A stretch of 64,000 nucleotides of DNA, taken from the NCBI GenBank assembly GCA_001310715.1, contig BAXV01000004.1, positions 1 through 64,000 on the forward strand, written 5' to 3'. The translations under genes were made by a program, and so were the position numbers. This document shows positions 32,284-42,510 of this stretch, one piece after another; the stretch's first letter is position 1, and every line of letters begins with the position of its first letter. Below the pieces are notes generated by a model, which saw only the letters and a program-made list of their open reading frames with translations, did no database searches and had not been told where the DNA came from. Source of the DNA: Pseudovibrio sp. JCM 19062. GTDB lineage: Bacteria; Pseudomonadota; Alphaproteobacteria; Rhizobiales; Stappiaceae.

Positions 32284-33148
32284 ATGAGTCAGGCCTATTC
32301 CTATTGCAATGATTTTGTAAAACGCTTTTCCTATGACCGGTATTTGAGCACGCTATATGCGCCGGACGCGGCTCGTCAAAGCTTGTCCGCGCTTTATGCG
32401 TTTGCCTGCGAGATTGCGCGTATCCGCGAGCTGGTCAACGAACCGATGCCCGGAGAAATTCGCTTGCAATGGTGGCACGATGCGCTCACTGGCACTGACC
32501 ACGGGGATGTGCAGCACAATCCGGTGGCGCAGGCGATACTGGAGACCATCGAGCGCCATAAGCTGCCACGCGAGCCGTTTCTCAATCTGATCTCGGCACG
32601 CCGGTTTGATCTTTATTCCGACCCGATGCCGACGGTGAATGATCTGGAAGGCTATTGCGGTGAAACAAGCTCTGTTCTGGTGCTGCTTGCCTCTATGATC
32701 CTGAGTGGGCAGCCAGGGGACCGGCAGGTTTCCGATGCCTGTGGGCATGGCGGCGTGGCTTATGCGCTATCGGGGTTAATGCAGACGCTGGCACTTCAAG
32801 TTTCGCGGCAGCAGCAGTTCATTCCGCAGGACGTGATGAAGCGGCATAATGTTGATGTCAGCTCCTTGCGGGCCAAGAGTTCAGATGATGGTGTCAGGGC
32901 TGTCTTTGACGAGATGATTGAGCTGAGTAAAAAGCATCTTGCAGACTGTGAAGAGGCGCTAAAGGGGATCGACTTCCGTGTTGCCGGCGTTCTTGCCGGT
33001 ATTTCAGGCGGAGCTGTTTTTCCATGAGGCTGGTAAGGAAAGCTTCGAACCGCTTCAGCTTAGCAGCGGGGCCTCGCAAATGCGCCGGATGTGGCATATA
33101 TGGCGCACGTCGCGGCGCCTTGCCAAGCTCTCCCGCACCCGCACATAG
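32284..33148 (+). CDS. Phytoene/squalene synthase-like protein (NDUFAF6 type)
   Basis: Isoprenoid-synthase fold protein of about 288 residues after repair. The first Asp-rich catalytic motif of true synthases is not intact: the equivalent helix reads EIARIRELVNEPMPGEIRL, lacking the DxxxD pattern. The second region reads EGYCGETSSVLVLL. This is the pattern of NDUFAF6, a non-catalytic complex I assembly factor. A frameshift near 32985 hides the true end, which reads FLPVFQAELFFHEAGKESFE and stops at 33148. It starts 20 bases after the Mth938 gene, and the two are probably co-transcribed. Confidence 0.85.
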
Positions 33149-33176
33149 AAAAAGGCCGGAATTTCCGGCCTTTCCT
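33148..33176. terminator. Bidirectional terminator between convergent genes
   Basis: AAAGGCCGGAAATTTCCGGCCTTT is a near-perfect palindrome (read from 33151), with A/T on both flanks. It serves the synthase-like gene and trmFO. Confidence 0.8.
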
Positions 33177-33202
33177 GTTTCTTGCAGCTGGCTTTGAACG
33201 CG

Positions 33203-34600
33203 TTATACGTTGGCAACCCATGCCTTAAAATCATCCAGACCACGCTTGGCCATGACCTGCTTCTTCAGACGGGTCTTCTCTTTACCGCGCAGACGCTTGC
33301 CTTCCGGATGCTTGGGCATTTCATCCAGTGGTGGCAGCAGGCCGAAGTTGATGTTCATTGGCTGGAATGAACGCGGGCCTGAGCCGTCTTCGCGATCAAT
33401 ATGGCCACCGGTGATGTGGTTGACGATCGCACCGCATGCAGTCGTTACTGGCGGAGGTGCGATATCTGTTCCAAGTGCCTGATGGGCTGCGAACAGGCCA
33501 GTCAGGCAACCAATAGCGGTGGATTCCACATAGCCTTCACAGCCAGTGATCTGGCCTGCAAAGCGCACGTGCGGCAGGACCTTGAGGCGCATTTGCTCAT
33601 CCAGAAGACGGGGGGAGTTAAGGAAGGTATTGCGGTGCAGGCCGCCAAGGCGTGCGAACTGAGCATCTTCCAGACCCGGGATCATGCGAAAGATTTCTGC
33701 CTGTGCTCCGTATTTCAGTTTGGTCTGGAAACCAACCATGTTGTACAGCGTGCCCAGAGCATTGTCCTGACGCAGCTGGACGACAGCATAGGCTTTGATG
33801 TCCGGCTGGTGCGCGTTGGTGAGGCCCATTGGCTTCATAGGGCCATGGCGCAAGGTTTCGCGGCCACGCTCTGCCATCACTTCAATAGGCAGGCAGCCGT
33901 CGAAGTACGGGGTGTTTTCTTCCCACTCCTTGAAGGAGGTCTTTTCGCCGCCGATCAGTGCGTCGATGAAGGCTTCATACTGGTCTTTGTCCATCGGGCA
34001 GTTGATGTAGTCTTTTCCGGTGCCGCCCGGTCCGACTTTATCATAGCGGGATTGAAACCACGCTTTGTCCATGTTGATGGATTCGGTGTGGATGATCGGC
34101 GCGATTGCATCAAAGAAGGCGAGAGCGTCTTCGCCGGTTGCCTTGAGGATCTGCTCGGAAAGCGCCGGAGAGGTGAGTGGGCCGGTTGCCAGAATAACCT
34201 GACCGCTTTCGGCGGACGGGATCTGAGTAACCTCCTCACGGATGATCTCTACGTTCTCATGGGCTTCAAGAGCCGCTTGTACAGCTTGGGAGAAGCCATC
34301 GCGGTCAACGGCCAGTGCGCCGCCTGCAGGCACCTTGTTGGCATCTGCGCATTTCATGATCAGGGAGCCCGCTGCACGCAGCTCGGCATGGAGCAGGCCA
34401 ACGGCGTTGTTTTCAGCATCGTCAGAGCGGAATGAGTTGGAGCATACCAGTTCTGCAAGGCCGTCTGTTTTATGTGCGTCGGTCTCACGGGTCGGGCGCA
34501 TTTCATGCAGGACAACCTTCAGGCCTTTTTCTGCAATTTGCCAAGCTGCTTCTGAGCCTGCCAGACCACCGCCAACCACGTGTATGGGTTGCTTCGTCAT
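33203..34600 (-). CDS. trmFO: FADH2-dependent tRNA (uracil-54-C5) methyltransferase TrmFO
   Basis: 465 residues, intact. It makes ribothymidine in the T-loop of tRNA using methylenetetrahydrofolate. The N-terminal FAD-binding motif is [18 protein letters not shown], followed by [20 protein letters not shown] with the catalytic Cys. The C-terminus contains [14 protein letters not shown]. Found in place of TrmA in many alphaproteobacteria. Confidence 0.96.
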   Translation of the reverse strand: MTKQPIHVVGGGLAGSEAAWQIAEKGLKVVLHEMRPTRETDAHKTDGLAELVCSNSFRSDDAENNAVGLLHAELRAAGSLIMKCADANKVPAGGALAVDRDGFSQAVQAALEAHENVEIIREEVTQIPSAESGQVILATGPLTSPALSEQILKATGEDALAFFDAIAPIIHTESINMDKAWFQSRYDKVGPGGTGKDYINCPMDKDQYEAFIDALIGGEKTSFKEWEENTPYFDGCLPIEVMAERGRETLRHGPMKPMGLTNAHQPDIKAYAVVQLRQDNALGTLYNMVGFQTKLKYGAQAEIFRMIPGLEDAQFARLGGLHRNTFLNSPRLLDEQMRLKVLPHVRFAGQITGCEGYVESTAIGCLTGLFAAHQALGTDIAPPPVTTACGAIVNHITGGHIDREDGSGPRSFQPMNINFGLLPPLDEMPKHPEGKRLRGKEKTRLKKQVMAKRGLDDFKAWVANV

Positions 34601-34724
34601 TTCCTATCCAATCGACTGGGCTTCTGTTGCGCTAAAACGTCCATGGAAGCCAAAGTTTTTCTTGCTTGCGAATTGCTTAGCCTCTGAACTTGCTCAGTTC
34701 AATCATTTAGGCCATCAATCTTCC

Positions 34725-35418
34725 ATGGTTGTGCAAAGTGATTCACATAAACACGTGTATTTTGCCAAAAAGAGATTCGCGGTGCATTGCCGGGGCTTTG
34801 TGGTTGCGCTTGGCGCGATTGGCCTAAGTGCCTGCATGAGCCAGATTAATGCGCCGCCAAGCACTTGGTATGCCCAGATGGGGTCGCAGGAAAACAAGGG
34901 CGACACGCTATATATCTGCCATGGGTTCGGCTGTGAATATCGCACAGCCGTTACTTTCAGCCAACAAGACAAAGAACGCTTACGCACGATCCTGCAACGG
35001 GGCAAGGCAAGCCCCGAAGCAGAGCGGGCCGCGATTTCCGATGCCGTTCAGTGGCAAGAGAGGCGTATCGGGCCTGCGGTCGGGTCATCTAACGACATTG
35101 GCGGGCTGGATATGATGCATAGCAAAGTGCGGGGCAGATGGACTGCTTGATGAGGCGACTAATACCACAAGCCTGCTGACCTATCTTAGCTCGCAGGGTT
35201 GGCTTAAATATCATCGGGTGACGCGACCAGCCTCGCGCGGTTTCTTTCTGGACCTGAAATATCCGCATGCCTCTGCTGTTGTGGTGGATACGACCACTGG
35301 CACGCCCTGGGTGGTGGACAGCTGGCGCCTGAGCAATGGGCAGCCGCCGGATATCCTGCCTCTGTCCAAGTGGATGCGGATGACCAGCGCGGATCTGGAA
35401 AAGCCTGTCACTAAGTGA
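34725..35418 (+). CDS. Predicted lipoprotein with a possible transglutaminase-like catalytic core
   Basis: Signal with lipobox-like LSAC (GLSACMSQ). The mature part has YICHGFGCEYRTAV, then a block that after repair of a frameshift near 35140 reads as Asp-Cys-x-Asp-Glu-Ala-Thr-Asn-Thr-Thr, and later YPHASAVVVDTT and WVVDSW. The order Cys, His, Asp is what a papain/transglutaminase-like enzyme would need, but I do not recognise a named family with certainty. Start uncertain: ATG 34725, or GTG 34755 which gives a tighter signal peptide. About 222-232 residues. It stands alone after trmFO, divergent from it. Confidence 0.6.
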
Positions 35419-35529
35419 TCCCGCCTGTGTTGGCGCGAAATCCCGAGAGCTATCTGACAGTGACGGGCAGGGCGCGGTTTTGCGGGGATTTCGCACTGGT
35501 GCGTTTGTGCTGGAGGGGTACTTGATCGG

Positions 35530-35709
35530 AAAAAGGGCCCCAGAAACAGCTAACGCCCGTCGATGGGAGGAACGACGGGCGAAGCTAGTAAACAGAGAAC
35601 TGGGAGGAAATCTCTGTTTAGATCCATCAGGTAGCTTGGGAGGAGGTGCTACCGAGGATTATATGTTGGGCTGCCGAGGCTTGATTGGAGGAGTTCCTCA
35701 GCGGCCTTG
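35530..35709 (-). ncRNA. Probable small RNA with four CCTCC-loop hairpins (anti-Shine-Dalgarno type)
   Basis: Four consecutive stem-loops. Hairpin 1: nine-pair stem 35554-35562/35573-35581. Hairpin 2: ten-pair perfect stem 35589-35598/35611-35620. Hairpin 3: six-pair stem 35630-35635/35648-35653. Hairpin 4: weaker, 35673-35705. All four loops hold GGAGGA on the plus strand, so TCCTCC(C) on the minus strand. Alphaproteobacterial alpha-r14 and cuckoo-type sRNAs carry such anti-SD loops. The minus orientation is favoured by a promoter-like pair at 35716-35743 and a T5 run near 35531-35535. No protein product of this stretch is credible. The ends are estimates. Confidence 0.55.
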
Positions 35710-35715
35710 AGTTGG

Positions 35716-35743
35716 TTTATACATAAGACCGTTTCATTGTGCA
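35716..35743 (-). promoter_or_regulatory. Candidate promoter of the hairpin RNA
   Basis: Minus-strand TGCACA (35738-35743) and TATAAA (35716-35721), spaced by 16 bases. They match sigma-70 -35 and -10 consensus at 4/6 and 5/6. The predicted start is near 35709, just before hairpin 4. Confidence 0.4.
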
Positions 35744-36050
35744 CCACATCATTTTGCATGTCCGTTATGCGTTAAGTGCATGGCATTGTGGCGAATGATG
35801 GCGTAAACGCCACTTAAATCGATATAAATGGCAGTATATCAGATTGTGCGATGCAGCAATTGTGTGATCTTAAGCACAAATATGCATAGCTTAATGGTCT
35901 TGTGAGGTCATTTTGGGCGTTGAGTGGTGAAAACCCACTCATACTTCAATCAAATGACACAATTAACCGAGTGCCGAATGAGGCTGCTTAGGATCAGAAT
36001 CAGCCGATGCGCCTATGAAAAATGGGGGGGTTAGGTCGTGCGGCCTGTGT
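35744..36050. other. Intergenic region upstream of the hairpin RNA
   Basis: About 300 bases, AT-rich, no credible ORF. A small GAGTGG/CCACTC hairpin lies near 35920. Confidence 0.4.
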
Positions 36051-36077
36051 AAAAAAAAGCCGGGACTGGCCCGGCCT
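36051..36077 (-). terminator. Terminator of uvrA
   Basis: On the minus strand GCCGGG (36070-36075) pairs with CCCGGC (36059-36064) and is followed by eight Ts (36051-36058). Confidence 0.8.
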
Positions 36078-36084
36078 TTGGTTC

Positions 36085-39016
36085 TTATTCAGCTGCGTCC
36101 AGATTGCTGGCGCTGCGGCGGGCGAATAGCTCCTTGAGGAATTGGCCGGTGTAGCTTTCCGGTACCTCCGCCACATCATGTGGGCGTCCGGTTGCTACAA
36201 TGGTGCCGCCACCGTCACCGCCTTCCGGTCCCAGATCGAGAATCCAGTCAGCGGTTCTGATCACTTCCAGATTGTGCTCGATCACAAGGACCGTATTGCC
36301 CTGATCGACCAGTTCGTGAAGAACATCGAGCAGTTTGGCGACGTCATGGAAGTGAAGGCCTGTTGTCGGCTCATCCAGAATATATAGAGTGCGGCCCGTT
36401 GAGCGTTTGGAGAGTTCCTTGGCCAGCTTGACGCGCTGTGCTTCACCGCCCGATAGGGTCGTTGCCTGCTGGCCGACCTTGATATAGCCGAGGCCAACGC
36501 GGGCGAGGGTCTCCATCTTATCGCGAATGGATGGCACGGCGGAGAAGAAGCCGGCTGCTTCTTCAACGGTCATATCCAGAACATCTGCGATGGATTTGCC
36601 CTTGAACTGAACTTCCAGTGTCTCACGGTTGTAGCGTTTGCCGTTACACACATCGCAAGTGACGTAGACATCCGGCAGGAAGTGCATTTCGATCTTGATG
36701 ACGCCGTCGCCCTGACAGGCTTCACAGCGTCCGCCCTTCACGTTGAAGGAGAAGCGTCCTGGGGCGTAGCCGCGCGCTTTTGCTTCGGGCATGCCTGCGA
36801 ACCACTCGCGGATCGGCGTGAAGGCACCGGTGTAGGTGGCCGGGTTGGAGCGCGGCGTTCTACCGATCGGGGACTGGTCGATGTCGATGACCTTGTCCAG
36901 CCTTTCAAGACCTTCGATGCGATCATGTGGGGCCGGGTTGTCGCGTGCGCCATTGAGGCGACGGGCGGTTGCCTTGTAGACGGTATCGATGAGGAATGTG
37001 GATTTGCCGCCACCGGAAACGCCGGTCACGCAGGTAAATGTGCCTAGCGGTATGGTTGCGTTCACGTCCTTGAGGTTGTTGCCGCGTGCGCCGAAGACTT
37101 TGATCTGGCGATTCTTATCGATCTTGCGTGGCTCATCTGGCTGCGGGATGCTCATTTTGCCGGAAAGGTATTTGCCGGTAAGAGACGCCGGGTTGGCCAT
37201 CACTTCCTCCGGTGTTCCCTGCGCAATCACCTGTCCGCCGTGGATACCTGCGCCGGGACCTACATCTACTACATGGTCGGCAGTCAGCACTGCATCTTCG
37301 TCATGTTCCACAACGATAACGGTGTTGCCCAGATCACGCAGGTGTTTCAGGGTTTCCAGCAGGCGGGCATTGTCGCGTTGATGCAGGCCGATGGAAGGCT
37401 CGTCGAGCACATACAAAACACCGGTCAGGCCGGAACCGATCTGGGAGCGAGGCGAATACGCTGCTTTCGCCGCCGGACAGGGTGCCGGAGGAGCGGGACA
37501 TGGAAAGATATTCCAGCCCAACATCGTTGAGGAACTTCAGGCGCTCGCGAATCTCTTTGAGAATGCGGTAGGCGATCTCGTTTTGCTTGTCGGTGAGCTT
37601 TTCATCGATGCTGGAGAACCAGTCATGGGCGGTTTTGATGGAAAGTGCGGTGATCTCGCCTATATGGCGGTCCGCAATTTTCACGCACAGCGCTTCCGGC
37701 TTCAGGCGGTAGCCGTTACAGGCATCGCAGGCGTGATCTGACTGGTAACGGGAGAGCTCGTCGCGCACCATTTGGGAGTCGGTCTCGCGCCAGCGACGCT
37801 CGATGTTACCGACTACGCCTTCAAATGGCTTTTCAGTTTTGTAAGAGCGGGTGCCATCGTCATAAACGAACTGTACCTTGGTTTTACCCGTACCAAATAG
37901 AACCGCGTTGCGGAAATCCTCCGGCAGGTCCTTCCAGGCTTTGGTCATTGGCTGCTTGTAGTGCTTTGCCAAGGCTTCCAGTGTCTGGGTGTAATAAGGA
38001 GAGGTTGAGCCTGTCTTGGACCATGGCAGGATGGCGCCGCCGCGTAGCGACAGGGTCTGATCCGGCACAACGAGCTCGGCCTCAAACGCGAGTTTTGTTC
38101 CCAGCCCATCGCAGGTCGGACAAGCGCCGAACGGGTTGTTGAACGAGAACAGGCGTGGCTCGATCTCCGGGATTGTAAAGCCGGAGACGGGGCAGGCGAA
38201 TTTTTCTGAGAAAACTAGGTGCTTTGCCTTACCTTTCTCGTCTTTTTCATCCGCAAACTCGACAGTTGCGAGCCTTCGGCCAGTTCCAGTGCGGTTTCCA
38301 GAGAATCGGCCAGCCGGCCCGCCATGTCTTCGCGTACAACTATGCGGTCAACGACGACATCAATGTCGTGTTTGAACTTCTTGTCCAACGTGGGGGCATC
38401 GGCAATTTCATAGTACTCGCCGTCGACTTTTACGCGCTGGAAGCCCTTTTTCATGAGCTCGGCGAGTTCTTTTCGGTATTCCCCTTTGCGTCCGCGTACG
38501 ATCGGAGCCAGCAGGTAAAGTCGGCTTCCTTCCTCCAGTGTCAGGATGCGGTCGACCATCTGCGAGACCGTCTGACTCTCAATGGGAAGTCCTGTTGCGG
38601 GGGAATAGGGAATACCCACGCGCGCGAACAAAAGGCGCATGTAGTCATAGATTTCCGTGACGGTGCCGACTGTGGAGCGTGGGTTCTTTGAGGTGGTTTT
38701 TTTTGTTCAATAGAAATAGCCGGAGACAATCCGTCGATCTGGTCTACATCCGGCTTTTGCATCATTTCGAGGAACTGGCGGGCGTAAGCGCTCAGGCTTT
38801 CAACGTAGCGGCGCTGCCTTCAGCGTAAATCGTATCAAATGCAAGGGAGGATTTGCCCGAGCCGGACAGGCCGGTCATGACAATCAGGCTGTCCCGTGGA
38901 AGATCCAGGTCCACATTTTTCAAGTTATGTTCGCGCGCTCCGCGCACAGTAAGCTGTTTGGTGTGATCAGCGCGTGCAGAAGAATTTTGTGTGTCATGTG
39001 TTGGCGACTTCGCCAT
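36085..39016 (-). CDS. uvrA: Excinuclease ABC subunit A
   Basis: Damage-recognition ATPase of nucleotide excision repair, about 975 residues after repair. Two ABC halves: first Walker [20 protein letters not shown], first zinc finger in [18 protein letters not shown]...CPTC; second Walker [12 protein letters not shown], second zinc finger CEACQGDG...CDVC, signature [15 protein letters not shown], Walker [13 protein letters not shown]. At least four frameshifts (near 38800, 38700, 38210 and 37450, with a further break possible near 38070) split it; the one at 38700 is an A run read as eight. Start at 39016 (MAKSPTH), with 39034 as alternative. It is divergent from ssb with a LexA box between. 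Confidence 0.95.
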
Positions 39017-39230
39017 GGAACTGTCCTTTATCACGGATGCCGAGTTCGCATATAAAAAGCAAAACAGGTCTGGGTGCGATCCTCAAAATGCAGGAGAATG
39101 TGCGCAGGAAATCAGGTGGAACATAAACGGAACAATTTTATGGAGCAAGCCTTTTCGCGGTGGATCGCGGAAATTTGTCTCTTGCGAAAATTGGGAGTTG
39201 AACTTGCCTGTCTTGCAATGCATTGTATTG

Positions 39231-39245
39231 GAACAAATATAGAAC
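39231..39245 (-). promoter_or_regulatory. LexA (SOS) box between uvrA and ssb
   Basis: GAAC-AAATATA-GAAC on the plus strand, i.e. GTTC-N7-GTTC on the minus strand: the direct-repeat SOS box of alphaproteobacteria. It lies 215 bases from the uvrA start and 171 bases from the ssb start, so LexA may control both. Confidence 0.8.
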
Positions 39246-39415
39246 GAGCGGAGAGCCATGCTTGCTGACGCCTGATATACAAACGGAATGCCTCGGAAAT
39301 GTGGACAACCACGTTGCCTTTGAGAAAGGCTGTTTGATTTGCAGAGCGCGGAGCATAGGTTACTTGCCAACTTAACTTGCCAGGCTATGGTGAGTTCAGA
39401 ATTAGGAGTTATTCA

Positions 39416-39976
39416 ATGGCCGGTAGCGTCAATAAAGTCATCTTGGTGGGAAATTTGGGCGCAGATCCGGAAATTCGCCGTACGCAGGACGGTCGCCCGA
39501 TCGTTAACTTGCGTATCGCAACTTCGGAAAGCTGGCGCGATCGCAACAGCGGTGAGCGCCGTGAGCGTACCGAATGGCACCGCGTTGTTGTCTTCAATGA
39601 AGGTCTTGCCAAGGTTGCGGAGCAGTTTTTGCGCAAAGGCTCCAAGGTTTATATTGAAGGCCAGATCCAGACCCGCAAATGGCAGGACCAGAGCGGTCAG
39701 GACAAATACTCCACCGAGATCGTTCTGCAGGGCTTCAACTCCACGCTGACCATGCTTGATGGTCGCGGCGAAGGTGGTGGCCAGAGCGGCGGTCAGTCCG
39801 GTGGCTTTGGCGGCGGATCCAGCGGTTCTGGTGGTTACGACCAAGGCGGCGGCTTTGGTGGTGGTTCCGGTGGTCAGGGCGGTAGCGGATTTGGCGGTCA
39901 AAGCAGCGGCGGTGGTGGATCTGCACCATCTGGTGGCGGCTTTGGCGGCGGCATGGACGACGAAATTCCGTTTTAA
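39416..39976 (+). CDS. ssb: Single-stranded DNA-binding protein
   Basis: 186 residues, intact. N-terminal OB fold ([30 protein letters not shown]), a long Gly/Ser/Gln-rich linker from about residue 115 and the C-terminal tip MDDEIPF that docks partner proteins. The start at 39416 has TTAGGAG upstream. Divergent from uvrA. Confidence 0.97.
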   Translation: MAGSVNKVILVGNLGADPEIRRTQDGRPIVNLRIATSESWRDRNSGERRERTEWHRVVVFNEGLAKVAEQFLRKGSKVYIEGQIQTRKWQDQSGQDKYSTEIVLQGFNSTLTMLDGRGEGGGQSGGQSGGFGGGSSGSGGYDQGGGFGGGSGGQGGSGFGGQSSGGGGSAPSGGGFGGGMDDEIPF

Positions 39977-39998
39977 GCCAAGAGCGCAGTTCGAAATG

Positions 39999-40035
39999 GC
40001 CCGGGGTGAGCGGAAGTTCGCCGCCGGGCTTTTTT
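39999..40035 (+). terminator. Terminator after ssb
   Basis: GCCCGG (39999-40004) pairs with CCGGGC (40024-40029), followed by TTTTTT. Confidence 0.75.
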
Positions 40036-40187
40036 GTTGCCTGTGTTTGACTGCGAGTCTTGGTGGTGTGAGTTGGGTTTTTGGCAGGCAGAAAAGCGCG
40101 CTTACGTGCCCATGATGTAAAGGTGCACAAAGATGCAAGGAGCAGTGGGTGTGCTCGGCAAGATTAAGCTGTTTTAGGAGGAGGAAA

Positions 40188-40262
40188 TGGTACGCCCAAG
40201 GGGAATCGAACCCCTGTTTCCGCCGTGAAAGGGCGGCGTCCTAACCGCTAGACGATGGGCGC
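40188..40262 (-). tRNA. tRNA-Glu (anticodon TTC)
   Basis: Minus-strand cloverleaf of 75 bases including an encoded CCA (40188-40190). The acceptor stem GCGCCCA pairs with TGGGCGT, with one G-U pair at the end. The anticodon loop is CCTTTCAC-like (CCGCCC-TTTCA-CGGCGG), and the T-arm is CAGGGGTTCGATTCCCCT. It matches the usual glutamate tRNA. Confidence 0.95.
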
Positions 40263-40407
40263 ACACCACAGCATTTGCGCTATGTGCGCGCTGTGTGAGG
40301 AGGCTTATAGAATTTCACTAGGATATTGTCTAGTGATTAAAGTTTTATAATCTAAACAGTCCACAAATATGAAGGTGGCAGGTTTTTTCTGAATTTCCGT
40401 TTGATTT

Positions 40408-40432
40408 CAGCGCCCCAAGTCAGGGGGCGCTG
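40408..40432 (-). terminator. Hairpin after gloA
   Basis: CAGCGCCCC (40408-40416) pairs perfectly with GGGGCGCTG (40424-40432), just downstream of the gloA stop. There is no long T tract on the minus strand, so it may be Rho-aided or mRNA-stabilising. Confidence 0.5.
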
Positions 40433-40449
40433 AATCGTTGGTGCTGTGA

Positions 40450-40888
40450 TTACCAACTGCCAGTGTTGCCCATGGAAAGCCATGGTTCGGCTGGTTTGAG
40501 GTTTGCGCCTTTTTGGAGAAGTTCGATGGAGATTCCATCTGGAGACACGATAAATGCCATGCGACCGTCCCGGGGCGGGCGGTTGATTGTTATGCCATCA
40601 GCCTGCAGCTTCTCGCAGGTCTGGTAGATATCGTCTACTTCGTAGGCGAGGTGGCCGAAGTTGCGGCCGCCGGTGTACTCTTCCTGGTCCCAATTGTAGG
40701 TCAGCTCAAGCCCGGGCTGAATTTGTATTGAAGCTTTCTTTGTCTTCTGGCGCTGCGAGGAAGACAAGAGTGTATCGGCCTGCTTCGCTGTCATGGCGAC
40801 GGACTTCCTCCAGACCAAAGATTGTGCAATAGAATTTCAGGGATGCTTCAAGATCCTTAACGCGAACCATGGTGTGTAGATAACGCAT
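40450..40888 (-). CDS. gloA: Lactoylglutathione lyase (glyoxalase I)
   Basis: Detoxifies methylglyoxal with glutathione. Seen are [20 protein letters not shown] (first metal His), then [26 protein letters not shown] (given in part, with the second metal-site His) and [16 protein letters not shown] (metal Glu). A frameshift near 40735 joins the two halves. About 146 residues. It is convergent to nothing on its left except tRNA-Glu. Confidence 0.92.
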
Positions 40889-41306
40889 GTCGAACTCTTT
40901 CGTTTTTGGGATTAGCTCTTCGAGCGGCGAACCATCAGAGGTTGAAACTGACAGAAGCTAACGTGAAAAATGCGGATATGGAAGGGTTCCTAGTATTCCT
41001 GCACCCGGAATATGCAAGTGGTATCTGCCAATAATGTGTATCTTGTGGCGGCTTGAGGTTTTGAAAGTAACTCATGCATCCATTGGGTAAAATCTTCAGT
41101 ACTGTTAGCTATACCCCCTCCAAACTTCAGGTAAATGGTGTTGATAGGACAACACTAACCAAATCAATGGGGGATCATTTAGCTCTTTGTTAATTTTTTT
41201 ACCTTTTTGCCGTCGGGCGTGGTGATATTCTTTTTGTGGAATCAAGTGGTGTTCGGTTTTGATCGGACGTTACATTTCAGATGCGGCAAATTTCGGGGCA
41301 TTCATC
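40889..41306. other. Intergenic region and leader of the cold-shock gene
   Basis: 418 bases without a gene. It contains a GTGTTG/CAACAC hairpin near 41139-41156 and an A/T-rich block near 41185-41240 that could be the promoter and cold-shock leader. Confidence 0.45.
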
Positions 41307-41888
41307 ATGGTGGTAAAAACGGCGCCTCAGGTAGGCTCTGTCGAGGACCTGGTTGACGATACAGCCTTAGATGTTCTTCAGGTGGCAGGAACAATCAAGT
41401 GGTTTGATATTGGTAAGGGCTATGGTTTTGTAGAGCCGGAAGACGATCTGCCAGACGTCTTGCTGCATGTTACATGCCTGCGCAGAGACGGGTATCAGAC
41501 CGCCTATGAAGGGGCGCGTGTTGTTTGCGAAGTGCTCAACCGTCCTCGCGGCCTGCAGGCGATGCGCATTCTTTCCATGGATGAGAGTTATGCGGTTCAC
41601 CCCTCTCAGTTACCCCCGTCTCGCACTCATGTTCAGGTTACTCCCGAAGGTAACTTTATCGAGGCTGAAGTGAAGTGGTTTAACCGTGTCAAAGGGTTTG
41701 GCTTCCTGACGAGGGGAGAAGGCACCGAAGATATCTTCATTCACATGGAAACGCTGCGCCGCTTTGGTATCACGGAGCTGCGACCGGGACAAAAGGTTCA
41801 GGTGCGTTTTGGTGATGGGCCTAAAGGTAAGATGGCTGCTGAGGTCCGGCCCGTTGGGAGTGGGGCTCACATTCCGGCATCGCACTGA
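41307..41888 (+). CDS. Two-domain cold-shock protein
   Basis: 193 residues, intact. Two CSD (OB-fold) nucleic-acid-binding domains. The first (about residues 27-92) has [18 protein letters not shown] and VLLHVTCL; the second (about residues 121-185) has [20 protein letters not shown] and DIFIHMETL. Both RNP1 and RNP2 motifs are recognisable. Such tandem CSD proteins are common in rhizobiales. ATG at 41307 is chosen; an upstream TTG at 41259 would add 16 residues. Confidence 0.92.
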   Translation: MVVKTAPQVGSVEDLVDDTALDVLQVAGTIKWFDIGKGYGFVEPEDDLPDVLLHVTCLRRDGYQTAYEGARVVCEVLNRPRGLQAMRILSMDESYAVHPSQLPPSRTHVQVTPEGNFIEAEVKWFNRVKGFGFLTRGEGTEDIFIHMETLRRFGITELRPGQKVQVRFGDGPKGKMAAEVRPVGSGAHIPASH

Positions 41889-42005
41889 TGAAGGTCTGGT
41901 GGGTTTGGGGATCACATCTCTGAGATTAGCTGATTATAAGCTTGGTGACTTGCCAAGGGTTTTTCTTTGGCCCAATACTGATGGAAAAGAAGTGCAGGGC
42001 GTTAC

Positions 42006-42442
42006 ATGACGGTTCTTAGAGTTGTTTTTATCTTTTTTGTGTTGGGTGCGATCCCGGCGCTTGCTGCGGAAATGAGAACGGAAACGCTTGAAGTGCGCAG
42101 TGCCGATGGCGCGCACGAATTTCGGGTTGAGATTGCTGAGACGATGGCTGAGCGAGCTCAGGGGCTGATGGGGCGGACGGATCTGAAACCGATGACGGGA
42201 TGCTTTTCATCTTTCCGCAGTCTGGCTTGCAATACTTCTGGATGAAGAATACGCCGAGTTCGCTTGATATTATTTTCATTGGATCTGACTATAAAATCAA
42301 AAGCATTGCAGCCAATACTATCCCTTTCTCAGAAGAGGTTATTTCCTCTGAGGTGCCAGCCCAGTATGTGCTGGAGGTGTTGGCGGGTCGTGCGGCTGAG
42401 TTGGGTATCAAGCCCGGCGACCGTGTTATCCGTATACCTTAA
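42006..42442 (+). CDS. Secreted DUF192 family protein
   Basis: Signal peptide MTVLRVVFIFFVLGAIPALA then a DUF192 domain: ETMAERAQGLMGRTDL, FWMKNTPSSLDIIFI, EVPAQYVLEVLAGRAAELGI. A frameshift near 42195 sits between the two halves (MTGMLFIFPQSG after repair). About 146 residues. It often follows the two-domain cold-shock gene in alphaproteobacteria. The periplasmic role is unknown. Confidence 0.85.
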
Positions 42443-42510
42443 TTGTTTAGGGTGCCAGCGCCTCCATGTTGAGGGCACTGACTACAAGGACTAGTCGGGA
42501 CGTGGGGTTG

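Noticed and set aside
35548..35706. Plus-strand RsmZ/CsrB-type sponge
   Set aside because: Loops with GGAGGA would fit CsrA, but the promoter-like pair is on the minus strand, and anti-SD RNAs are known in alphaproteobacteria. Kept only as an alternative.
35480..35710. 76-codon plus-strand frame over the hairpin region
   Set aside because: Gly-rich translation of the stem-loops, no ribosome site, no family; better explained as RNA.
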